Source: an uncultured Eubacteriales bacterium | GTDB lineage: Bacteria > Bacillota > Clostridia > Christensenellales > Borkfalkiaceae | NCBI GenBank assembly: GCA_958405585.1 | Contig: CATYEP010000092.1 | Span: 1 to 7,226 of the forward strand | DNA: 7,226 bases | Direction: 5' to 3' | Translations under genes and position numbers: made by a program | In this document: positions 1 to 5,321 of the stretch, in pieces | Layout of the letters: each line of letters starts with the position of its first letter | How positions within the stretch are numbered: the stretch's first letter is position 1 | The notes under the pieces: generated by a model | Told to the model about the DNA's origin: nothing | Databases searched by the model: none | What the model saw: only the letters and a program-made list of their open reading frames with translations

Positions 1-37
1 AAATATAATAAATTTAAAAAAATAAAATATTAAAAAC

Positions 38-72
38 CCACGGAGGGGCGCCAAATTTTGGCCCCCACGTCC
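38..72 (-). terminator. Probable terminator downstream of the ABC exporter (distal hairpin)
   Basis: Read on the minus strand, 66 to 45 folds into a 9-bp stem with one bulged base: GGGGG CCAA pairs with TTGG C(G)CCCC, leaving a loop of about 3 bases. A further 3-bp ACG/CGT pairing is possible outside it. A TTTTT run and then a long AT-rich stretch follow at 36 to 1. This suits an intrinsic terminator for transcripts arriving from the exporter gene. The few bases between stem and T-run make it less than ideal. Positions 1-37 are almost pure A/T and I see no gene in them. Confidence 0.5.
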
Positions 73-88
73 TTAAAATTTTCATTCT

Positions 89-116
89 GCCGCCAGCAAA
101 GCACTTTGCGGGCGGC
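89..116 (-). terminator. GC-rich hairpin just past the exporter stop codon
   Basis: GCCGCC (89-94) pairs with GGCGGC (111-116) and GCAAAG (96-101) pairs with CTTTGC (104-109), with a single A/G mismatch at 95/110. The stem is very stable and starts about 30 bases past the exporter stop. In the leftward direction it is followed by AGAATGAAAATTTT, which is AT-rich but not a clean U-tract. It may therefore be a weak terminator backed by the hairpin at 38-72, or a structure that protects the mRNA 3' end. The right flank is also T-rich, so some rightward activity is possible. Confidence 0.45.
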
Positions 117-146
117 GGAAATTTTATTCTTTTCCGCACGGGTGCG

Positions 147-2645
147 TCAGCGCCCGCGGATCGCATCGGCGGGTTTCATGCGAGAAATTCTGCACAGCGG
201 TATGTATGCAAAGAGCAGGACGGCGACGACTGAAATGCCCGCCGCCAAAAGCCACGTGACAGCGTCCGTCATGATATACGTGATTCCCGTCAGTCCGTTG
301 CCGCACATATCGCTGTTGACCCAGCCCACCGAGAAAAAAACTGCCGGCAGGCTTAAAAACAAAGTGAGCATGCCGATCAGAAACGCTTCGAACACATAGA
401 TCTTGCGGATATCTCCGTTCCCGCAGCCGAGCGCTTTCAGTATGCCGATCTCTTTCTTTCGGGAGGATATCCCGAATGAAATGAGCGCGACCAGCAAGAG
501 CATCGCGATCACAAAACTTGCCGCAGAGATCAGCAAAAAACCGCGGCGCATCTCCGCAAACGAGCCTTCCTGCATATAGAAATAAAACCCGAAATCAAAC
601 GGCGCTTCTTCGGAGTAATCGTTTCCAACTCCCATCGAAAAATCCGTTCGCAGCGTTCGCAGTATTTGCTCCGTCTGCGCCGCACCCTGCGTTCGGATAT
701 ACAGACCCGACGTGTTGCTGTACAGCGAATATTTGTAGGAAACAACGCCGCTCACGGTCCCTGCGCCGAAATATGCTTCGTTTATTCCCTCTTCCGCCCA
801 GTAACGGTTCGGAGTACCTTCACCGAACACCACGCCCGCGATCTTTTTGCCCTGCAAAAATAAGACTTCTTCGCCCGTCAGTGCGTGCTCCGCCGTAAAA
901 TCCACCCGCTCGCCGATATGTTCGGGAACCGTGTCCGCAAGGTACCAACCCGACATTCCTCCGTTTGTATATGCTTCCGCATACGCGCCCATAACCTGCG
1001 GCCAGGACGGCAGTTCCTGCCCGAAAAGCGCGTTGTACATGCGACGCGAAAGCAATACTTCGTCTTTCCCTATCGTTTCTGACGTGAAATAGCGGTACCC
1101 GTCCGCCCCAAGCGCGTACAAACCGCCTTCCGAAACACCCGAAATGTCCGAAAACCACGCATCTGCCTCAAAACTTTTCTGCGACGTTTCCGCTTCCGCT
1201 GTCAGCTTCCAGCCGCCGTATGTCCCGACCCGCTCCGTCTTTGCAAAATTTCGGTAATACGTTTCGCTGCAAAAAAGGTTTTCTCTGAAAATCTCCGCGT
1301 TTATCCGCTCCCCGATCGCCCCGTCCGACGTGTACGAAGTCTTAAACACGCCCGCGATCCGCAGGCTCATCACCGGAATTTCCTCCGATGGATAGGATAT
1401 GTCGATCTTCCGCAACAGCTCTTTGCCCGCCATCTCTTCATAGGAAAGCGCCCCTTCCGCAAACCAGGCACCTTCCGAAAGCGCCTCGTCTATGTAACGG
1501 TCGGATGCATAATACCCCTCCGCGCCCAAAGTCGTCTCTCCGTAAAATTGCACCCCGAAAGCCTGCATCTGCCTTTCATCTTGAAAAACAAACGCGCTCA
1601 CGTTGTTGAAATGTACCGTGCGGACAGGCGCAACTCCCTGCTCTTGCAGATACCCGTACGCCCGCTCGTCGATGTGCGGAACAAACTGCGGATACCCGTA
1701 ACTGTCTTTTCCGTCGATCAGACGTAGAGATAAATACTCTTTCCCCAAATCTTCCGCTGACCGCGCAATATTCCGCTCGGTGTCTGCTGCATAAAAAACC
1801 TGCGCAAGACATATCACCATCACGGACAGCGCCGTCGCCAAGACCGTGAGCAACGATCTCCACTTTTTCTGAAAAAGATTGTGCCACGCCATCTTCGCCG
1901 CAAACGAAAAGGGAAGACGGGTATGCACCCGCGTTTTGCACGTACGTTCGGGCATTTCCCCGACGACCTGCCGTACATTCTCCGCACCCGCTTGCACGCG
2001 CCCGTCTTTGAGTTCGATCACCGCATCCCCGTACTTTTCCGCATTCTCGCGGTCGTGCGAAACAACAATGACCGTCTTTTCCTGCGCGAGCGCGCGCAGC
2101 AAACCGAAAATTTCCGCGCCCGTTTCCGAATCCAGATTCCCCGTCGGTTCGTCCGCAAGGATCAGCGCCGAATCCTTCACGATCGCGCGGGCGATCGCTA
2201 CCCGCTGTTTCTGCCCGCCCGAAAGTTCGCTGACCTGCCGCCTGCCGTACCCGGCAAGCCCTACCTTTTCCAGAGCCGCTTCCGCCTCTTCGTCCGATAC
2301 CTCTTTCCCCTGCATCCGAAGCGCAAGCGCCACGTTCTCCGCCGCCGTGAAGTTTTCAAGAAGATTGTACTCCTGAAACACAAACCCGACAACCCCGTTC
2401 CTGTAATCGGAAAAATCCTGCTCCGAAAAGGAAGAAAACGGTACACCGTCGTAAAATATTTCGCCGCCGTCCGCCTTGTCCAGGCCGCCCAGAATATTTA
2501 AAAGCGTACTCTTCCCGCTGCCCGATTTTCCGAGAAGAAAATACATTCCTCTCTCCCCGAACGTCAACGTTACCCCGCAAAGCGCCTGCACGGGATCCCC
2601 CTTTTTGGCTGAATACGTCTTGGTCACGTCCTTTACTACCAGCAT
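147..2645 (-). CDS. ABC exporter, ATPase fused to FtsX/MacB-type permease
   Basis: An 832-residue single-chain ABC protein. The N-terminal ATPase (about residues 1-225) shows Walker A GKSGSGKST (39-47), Q-loop VFQEYNLL (Q91), signature LSGGQ (141-145), Walker B LILADEP (161-167) and the H-loop histidine in VVSHD (197). ADEPTGNLD is typical of the MacB/LolD class. A membrane helix at about 264-286 leads into an extracytoplasmic region of about 410 residues. Three C-terminal helices follow (about 702-724, 745-775, 793-815), with the FtsX-type segment SSRKKEIGILKALG and the ending RMKPADAIRGR. This architecture belongs to proteins that use ATP in the cytoplasm to drive conformational change of an outer domain, exporting peptides, antibiotics or lipoproteins. 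The substrate cannot be read from sequence. The start is the ATG at 2645, preceded by AGGGAG; an upstream in-frame TTG at 2747 lies in a hairpin and has no ribosome binding site. No periplasmic adaptor, sensor kinase or regulator gene is adjacent. Confidence 0.93.
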   Translation of the reverse strand: MLVVKDVTKTYSAKKGDPVQALCGVTLTFGERGMYFLLGKSGSGKSTLLNILGGLDKADGGEIFYDGVPFSSFSEQDFSDYRNGVVGFVFQEYNLLENFTAAENVALALRMQGKEVSDEEAEAALEKVGLAGYGRRQVSELSGGQKQRVAIARAIVKDSALILADEPTGNLDSETGAEIFGLLRALAQEKTVIVVSHDRENAEKYGDAVIELKDGRVQAGAENVRQVVGEMPERTCKTRVHTRLPFSFAAKMAWHNLFQKKWRSLLTVLATALSVMVICLAQVFYAADTERNIARSAEDLGKEYLSLRLIDGKDSYGYPQFVPHIDERAYGYLQEQGVAPVRTVHFNNVSAFVFQDERQMQAFGVQFYGETTLGAEGYYASDRYIDEALSEGAWFAEGALSYEEMAGKELLRKIDISYPSEEIPVMSLRIAGVFKTSYTSDGAIGERINAEIFRENLFCSETYYRNFAKTERVGTYGGWKLTAEAETSQKSFEADAWFSDISGVSEGGLYALGADGYRYFTSETIGKDEVLLSRRMYNALFGQELPSWPQVMGAYAEAYTNGGMSGWYLADTVPEHIGERVDFTAEHALTGEEVLFLQGKKIAGVVFGEGTPNRYWAEEGINEAYFGAGTVSGVVSYKYSLYSNTSGLYIRTQGAAQTEQILRTLRTDFSMGVGNDYSEEAPFDFGFYFYMQEGSFAEMRRGFLLISAASFVIAMLLLVALISFGISSRKKEIGILKALGCGNGDIRKIYVFEAFLIGMLTLFLSLPAVFFSVGWVNSDMCGNGLTGITYIMTDAVTWLLAAGISVVAVLLFAYIPLCRISRMKPADAIRGR

Positions 2646-2654
2646 CAGTTTTCT

Positions 2655-2660
2655 CTCCCT
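2655..2660 (-). promoter_or_regulatory. Ribosome binding site of the ABC exporter
   Basis: AGGGAG on the minus strand lies 9 bases before the ATG at 2645. It decides the start: the conserved ATPase fold begins right after it (MLVVKDVTKTY), and the 34 extra codons upstream encode only a basic stretch across the preceding hairpin. Confidence 0.75.
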
Positions 2661-2666
2661 TATCCG

Positions 2667-2728
2667 AAAAAATAAAAATCCCTGCACCGCGATAAGGCGA
2701 GCTTTCGCCCTCTTTCGTTGTGCAGGGA
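2667..2728 (-). terminator. Hairpin plus U-tract between pckG and the exporter; terminator or attenuator
   Basis: On the minus strand CCCTGCAC (2727-2720) pairs with GTGCAGGG (2687-2680), extended by one more A-T pair at 2728/2679. Inside is a second stem, GGCGA (2709-2705) with TCGCC (2700-2696), closing a 4-base loop, with short partly paired internal loops between. The stem runs straight into ATTTTTATTTTTT (2679-2667), the classic form of an intrinsic terminator. It lies about 60 bases past the pckG stop and about 20 bases before the exporter's ribosome binding site. The plain reading is the pckG terminator. However, no promoter is visible between it and the exporter ATG, so it could also be a leader attenuator controlling read-through into the exporter. 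Confidence 0.7.
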
Positions 2729-2743
2729 CCCTGTTTATCCTTC

Positions 2744-2772
2744 GCAAGGCGGGGTTAACCCCGCCTGCTTGC
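2744..2772. repeat. 18-bp perfect palindrome at the pckG 3' end, extended hairpin
   Basis: GGCGGGGTTAACCCCGCC (2748-2765) is a perfect palindrome. GCAA (2744-2747) and TTGC (2769-2772) extend the stem beyond a 3-base bulge. It lies within 45 bases after the pckG stop codon. No U-tract follows on either strand, so it is not a canonical terminator. Together with the hairpin at 2667-2728 it makes a tandem structured 3' end, which may protect the mRNA, or it could be a DNA site for a dimeric protein. Confidence 0.6.
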
Positions 2773-2786
2773 CGTTTGCCCGTTAA

Positions 2787-4577
2787 TTATTTGTTGAGGT
2801 TTGCTTTCAGATTTGCAAGTTCATCCGAAAGTTCTTTCGGGAGACGATCGCCGAACTGTTTGTAGAATTCTTCGATTCCGTCCGCCTCTTTCTTCCATGT
2901 CTCTTTGTCCACGGTCAAGATCTCTTTCAAAGTGTCGAGCGTAACGTCCGTGCCTTCGATGTTGATGTCTTCCGGCTTCGGAACATAGCCGATCGGGGTC
3001 TCCTCCGCTTCGACTTTGCCTTCACAACGCTTGATGATCCATTCGAGAACACGCATGTTGTCGCCGAATCCCGGCCACAGGAAATGTCCTTCGTCGTCCA
3101 GACGGAACCAGTTGACGTTGAAGATCTTCGGCTGATTCTTGACTTTCTTGCCCATGTCGATCCAGTGCTGGAAGTAGTCGCCCATATGATAGCCGCAGAA
3201 CGGACGCATAGCCATCGGATCGCGGCGCACTACGCCGACCGCACCCGTGGCCGCAGCCGTCGTTTCGCTCGCCATGATCGAACCTACGAACACGCCGTTG
3301 TCCCAGTTTTTGCTCTGGTATACCAGCGGAGCCGTCTTTGCACGGCGGCCGCCGAATACGATCGCCGACAGAGGAACGCCTTTCGGATTGTCGAACTCCT
3401 TGCTGATGCAAGGGCAGTTCTTCGCGGGAGCCGTGAAACGGCTGTTCGGATGCGCACCCTTCACACCCGCAGCTTTCGCCGCGTCGTCCCAAGGATTGCC
3501 CTTCCAGTCGATCGCGTTCTTCGGAGGATTCTTGTCAAGACCTTCCCACCAAACGGTGTTGTTGTCCAAATTGTGCACAACGTTCGTAAAAATTGTGCCT
3601 TTCTGCGTGGTATGCAGCGCGTTCGGGTTGGATTTTTCGTTCGTGCCGGGCGCTACGCCGAAGAACCCGTTTTCAGGGTTCATCGCCCACAGTCTGCCGT
3701 CCGCACCCACGCGGATCCAGGCAATATCGTCACCCACGCACCAGATCTTATAACCCTTTTTGCGATAGCTTTCCGGCGGGATCAGCATCGCAAGGTTGGT
3801 CTTGCCGCATGCCGAAGGGAATGCCGCCGCAATGTATTTCACATCGCCGTCCGGCTTCTCAAAGCCCAGAATCAGCATATGTTCAGCCATCCAGCCCTCG
3901 TTTTTGCCGAGGTAGGAAGCAATACGCAGTGCAAAGCATTTCTTTCCGAGAAGCACGTTTCCGCCGTATCCGGAGTTGCACGACCAGATCGTGTTGTCTT
4001 CGGGGAAATGCAGAATATATCTCTTTGTTTCGTCCAGCTGGCACTTGGAATGAAGTCCCTTGACAAAATCGCCGTCCTTGCCCAGAACGTCCAGAACGTC
4101 CGTGCCGACACGCGTCATGATCTCCATGTTCAGAACAACGTAAATGCTGTCCGTCAGCTCAATGCCGACTTTCGAAAATTCGCTTCCCACGATGCCCATC
4201 GAGTAAGGAATAACATACATCGTTCTGCCCTGCATCGAGTTTTTGAAGATGTCCGAAGCCATTTTATACGCTTCTTTCGGATCCATCCAGTTGTTGATGG
4301 GGCCCGCATCGTTCTTGTCGCGGCAGCAGATGAAGGTTCTGTCCTCCACGCGCGCAACGTCGTTGACTGCCGTGCGGTGCAGATAGCATTCGGGAAGCAG
4401 ATCCTCGTTCAGTTTGATCATCTCACCCGTTGCGCATGCCTCGGCACGCAGTTCGTCACGCTGTTCCTTGCTCCCGTCGATCCAGACGATGCGGTCAGGG
4501 TTGCAAAGAGCTGCGCTCTCGTCGATAAAACTCAATACTTTTTTGTTCTCAGTCAGAGGCTTTTCATACTTTGCCAT
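2787..4577 (-). CDS. pckG: Phosphoenolpyruvate carboxykinase (GTP)
   Basis: A 596-residue cytosolic enzyme interconverting oxaloacetate plus GTP with phosphoenolpyruvate, CO2 and GDP, at the link between C4 acids and glycolysis or gluconeogenesis. Family landmarks are all present: the VARVED arginine (R76), SGYGGN (202-206), LGKKC with the metal-site lysine (about 212-213), H233, the P-loop FPSACGKTN (253-261) with the reactive cysteine C257, VGDDIAW aspartates (283-284), NSRFTAP (378-384), FGGRR (408-412), and the aromatic residues of the guanine pocket in NWF, HFL and PGFGDN (F491, F499, F504). These mark the GTP type, not the ATP-type PckA. Length is normal and nothing is broken. The ATG start is backed by AAGGAG at 4588-4593, 10 bases upstream. 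In anaerobes this enzyme may run in the carboxylating direction to make oxaloacetate; the sequence does not settle that. A promoter with an operator-like repeat lies upstream. Confidence 0.97.
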   Translation of the reverse strand: MAKYEKPLTENKKVLSFIDESAALCNPDRIVWIDGSKEQRDELRAEACATGEMIKLNEDLLPECYLHRTAVNDVARVEDRTFICCRDKNDAGPINNWMDPKEAYKMASDIFKNSMQGRTMYVIPYSMGIVGSEFSKVGIELTDSIYVVLNMEIMTRVGTDVLDVLGKDGDFVKGLHSKCQLDETKRYILHFPEDNTIWSCNSGYGGNVLLGKKCFALRIASYLGKNEGWMAEHMLILGFEKPDGDVKYIAAAFPSACGKTNLAMLIPPESYRKKGYKIWCVGDDIAWIRVGADGRLWAMNPENGFFGVAPGTNEKSNPNALHTTQKGTIFTNVVHNLDNNTVWWEGLDKNPPKNAIDWKGNPWDDAAKAAGVKGAHPNSRFTAPAKNCPCISKEFDNPKGVPLSAIVFGGRRAKTAPLVYQSKNWDNGVFVGSIMASETTAAATGAVGVVRRDPMAMRPFCGYHMGDYFQHWIDMGKKVKNQPKIFNVNWFRLDDEGHFLWPGFGDNMRVLEWIIKRCEGKVEAEETPIGYVPKPEDINIEGTDVTLDTLKEILTVDKETWKKEADGIEEFYKQFGDRLPKELSDELANLKANLNK

Positions 4578-4587
4578 ACGTATCGAT

Positions 4588-4593
4588 CTCCTT
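4588..4593 (-). promoter_or_regulatory. Ribosome binding site of pckG
   Basis: AAGGAG on the minus strand lies 10 bases before the ATG. It is a near-consensus Shine-Dalgarno site and supports MAKYEKPLTE as the true N-terminus. Confidence 0.75.
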
Positions 4594-4646
4594 TTTGGAA
4601 GAATTTTTACTAAATTTCAATGGGCGCCTTTTTCACCCGTAAGATT

Positions 4647-4675
4647 ATTATAAACTCTTTTTCCGAAAAAGTAAA
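4647..4675 (-). promoter_or_regulatory. Predicted sigma-A-type promoter of pckG
   Basis: On the minus strand TTTACT (4675-4670) and a perfect TATAAT (4652-4647) are separated by exactly 17 bases. The -35 box matches TTGACA at 4 of 6 positions, and the flank upstream is A-rich. A start near 4640 would give a leader of about 60 bases. That leader could open with a small hairpin (GGGTG at 4638-4634 with CGCCC at 4626-4622, one G-U pair) and ends with the AAGGAG site. The prediction rests on sequence only. Confidence 0.65.
4657..4671. promoter_or_regulatory. Operator-like inverted repeat within the pckG promoter spacer
   Basis: CTTTTTC-C-GAAAAAG is a perfect 7-1-7 inverted repeat lying almost wholly between the -10 and -35 boxes of the predicted pckG promoter. 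A dimeric repressor bound there would block RNA polymerase. It does not match the catabolite-control (cre) or Rex consensus as I know them, so no regulator is assigned. It is A/T-rich and some of the symmetry could be chance. Confidence 0.4.
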
Positions 4676-4745
4676 CTTTTTTGAGCGCAATTTTTTTCGG
4701 GGAAGGTTTTTTCGGTATTTTTCACTTATCCGACATAAATGTATA

Positions 4746-4773
4746 TTTTTTTCGGTGAAAGAATATATATAAT
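4746..4773 (+). promoter_or_regulatory. Possible promoter of the small rightward gene
   Basis: A perfect TATAAT at 4768-4773 lies 36 bases before the ATG at 4810 and has an AT-rich flank. No good -35 box is found at the right distance, only a T-run at 4746-4752. The stretch between holds an imperfect inverted repeat, TTTTTTC-GGT-GAAAGAA (4747-4763), which resembles the repeat in the facing pckG promoter. The remaining divergent spacer (4676-4745) is T-rich and I see no gene in it. Confidence 0.35.
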
Positions 4774-4809
4774 GATACACGAAACCTTTTCTATCAGGCG
4801 GAAAAAACA

Positions 4810-5070
4810 ATGAACTACATAAAAAAACTCTGCGTTTTAAAACAACTCTCCAGCGGATTTGCTTCGGACGGGAAAAAAGTCTCCGCGCTTCTGACAGCGG
4901 AAAGTTTTGCGGGAACACTGACCTTTTCGCTGGCATTGATCGGCTTTGCGCCGCTGCGCGAAGGGCGGTACGTCTGCCTCGTCTGCGACGAAAAGGGCGA
5001 ACGCGAAATTTTCGACGTGCCTTCCCCTTCCGGCTGTACCGTAAAACGCGCCGTCTTTTTTCAAAAATGA
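4810..5070 (+). CDS. Small hypothetical protein, 86 aa
   Basis: I do not recognise this protein with certainty. It starts at an ATG preceded by AGGCGG (4796-4801) with an 8-base spacer, and a TATAAT box lies further upstream. The product begins MNYIKKLCVLKQ, then has alternating polar and hydrophobic segments that look like beta strands (SALLTAESFAGTLTFSLALIGFAPL, GRYVCLVCD, REIFDV). Cysteines are at 8, 56, 59 and 76. There is no convincing signal peptide or transmembrane helix. Coding quality is good up to about VKR (80), after which AVFFQK and a stop follow a T6 run (5056-5061). The protein may therefore be the N-terminal part of a longer family: a one-base shift in either direction there would open the frame to about 5207 or 5212. 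It is the only rightward gene, divergent from pckG and convergent with alaS. Gene reality is likely; function is unknown. Confidence 0.65.
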   Translation: MNYIKKLCVLKQLSSGFASDGKKVSALLTAESFAGTLTFSLALIGFAPLREGRYVCLVCDEKGEREIFDVPSPSGCTVKRAVFFQK

Positions 5071-5094
5071 TTTGTCTTTTTCCGAAATCTTGCC

Positions 5095-5117
5095 GCGGCA
5101 GAGGCAACCTCTGCCGC
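5095..5117. repeat. 10-bp perfect-stem hairpin after the small gene
   Basis: GCGGCAGAGG (5095-5104) and CCTCTGCCGC (5108-5117) form a perfect stem with a 3-base CAA loop, 24 bases past the stop of the small gene. No U-tract follows in either direction, so it is not a standard intrinsic terminator. It may stabilise the 3' end of the small gene's mRNA. The stretch 5118-5161 shows no other feature. Confidence 0.55.
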
Positions 5118-5161
5118 CGAGCACGATCCGAACACAGCCGCAATCCGACTGCCCACGCTGT

Positions 5162-5199
5162 CGCAAGCCGCCCGAAAAAATTTTTTCGGGCGGCTTGCG
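5162..5199. repeat. 38-bp perfect palindrome, possible bidirectional terminator
   Basis: The arms are CGCAAGCCGCCCGAAAAAA (5162-5180) and its exact reverse complement (5181-5199), with no spacer. As RNA, either strand folds into a 13-bp GC-rich stem topped by A-U pairs and a tight loop. A palindrome between convergent genes suggests a two-way terminator. Here, however, the A/T runs sit at the centre of the hairpin and not after it; rightward it is followed by TATTATAAG and leftward by GC-rich sequence. As DNA it could extrude a cruciform or bind a symmetrical protein. Confidence 0.6.
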
Positions 5200-5220
5200 T
5201 ATTATAAGTTAAAATTTCGT

Positions 5221-5283
5221 ATTATAAAATATAACCATATTATAAAATTATAAAATATAACCGCATTATAAAATAAAAACCGC
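5221..5283. repeat. AT-rich tandem repeats, unit about 18 bp
   Basis: ATTATAAAAT occurs four times, at 5221, 5239, 5247 and 5265. The longer unit ATTATAAAATATAACC is exact at 5221-5236 and 5247-5262. The second copy is cut short after 8 bases, and the fourth (5265-5283) is a variant ending in AACCGC that runs into the alaS terminator stem. A looser copy may start at 5201. On the minus strand each unit contains TATAAT. The array is most simply a slippage-prone spacer repeat. Confidence 0.6.
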
Positions 5284-5309
5284 GGTACGCATAAATGGCG
5301 TACCGCGGT
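5265..5309 (-). terminator. Intrinsic terminator of alaS
   Basis: On the minus strand ACCGCGGTACGC (5309-5298) pairs perfectly with GCGTACCGCGGT (5290-5279) around a 7-base loop, and the stem runs into TTTTATTTTATAAT (5278-5265). A 12-bp perfect stem with a U-rich tail 12 bases past the alaS stop is a textbook factor-independent terminator. Its position confirms that the short alaS reading frame ends where it should. Confidence 0.88.
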
Positions 5310-5321
5310 GCATTGCTCCCG

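Noticed and set aside
135..146. Small CGCAC/GTGCG inverted repeat touching the exporter stop
   Set aside because: The loop would be only 2 bases and no U-tract follows directly. The larger hairpins downstream explain termination better.
1881..2501. A 206-codon plus-strand frame within the ABC ATPase region
   Set aside because: The product is Arg/Phe-rich and repetitive in character, and the opposite strand encodes every ABC motif in order.
2646..2747. A 34-codon N-terminal extension of the exporter beginning at a TTG
   Set aside because: It begins beside the palindrome, has no ribosome binding site, and runs through a terminator hairpin and U-tract. The ATG at 2645 has AGGGAG at a proper distance.
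2787..4577. ATP-type PEP carboxykinase (pckA)
   Set aside because: FPSACGKTN with the reactive cysteine and the guanine-pocket aromatic residues belong to the GTP family, which is not closely similar to PckA in sequence.
3084..4613. A 509-codon open frame on the plus strand opposite pckG
   Set aside because: Composition is rich in Arg, Val and His with no motif, and it lies antisense to an unmistakable PEP carboxykinase with all catalytic residues.
5221..5283. Repeats considered as a CRISPR array
   Set aside because: The units are about 18 bp, nearly pure A/T, directly adjoining without unique spacers, and no cas gene is present.
5298..5309. GTACCGCGG, resembling part of the T-box consensus
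   Set aside because: It lies downstream of alaS in a simple perfect-stem terminator, with no leftward gene after it that it could control. The match comes from the palindromic stem.
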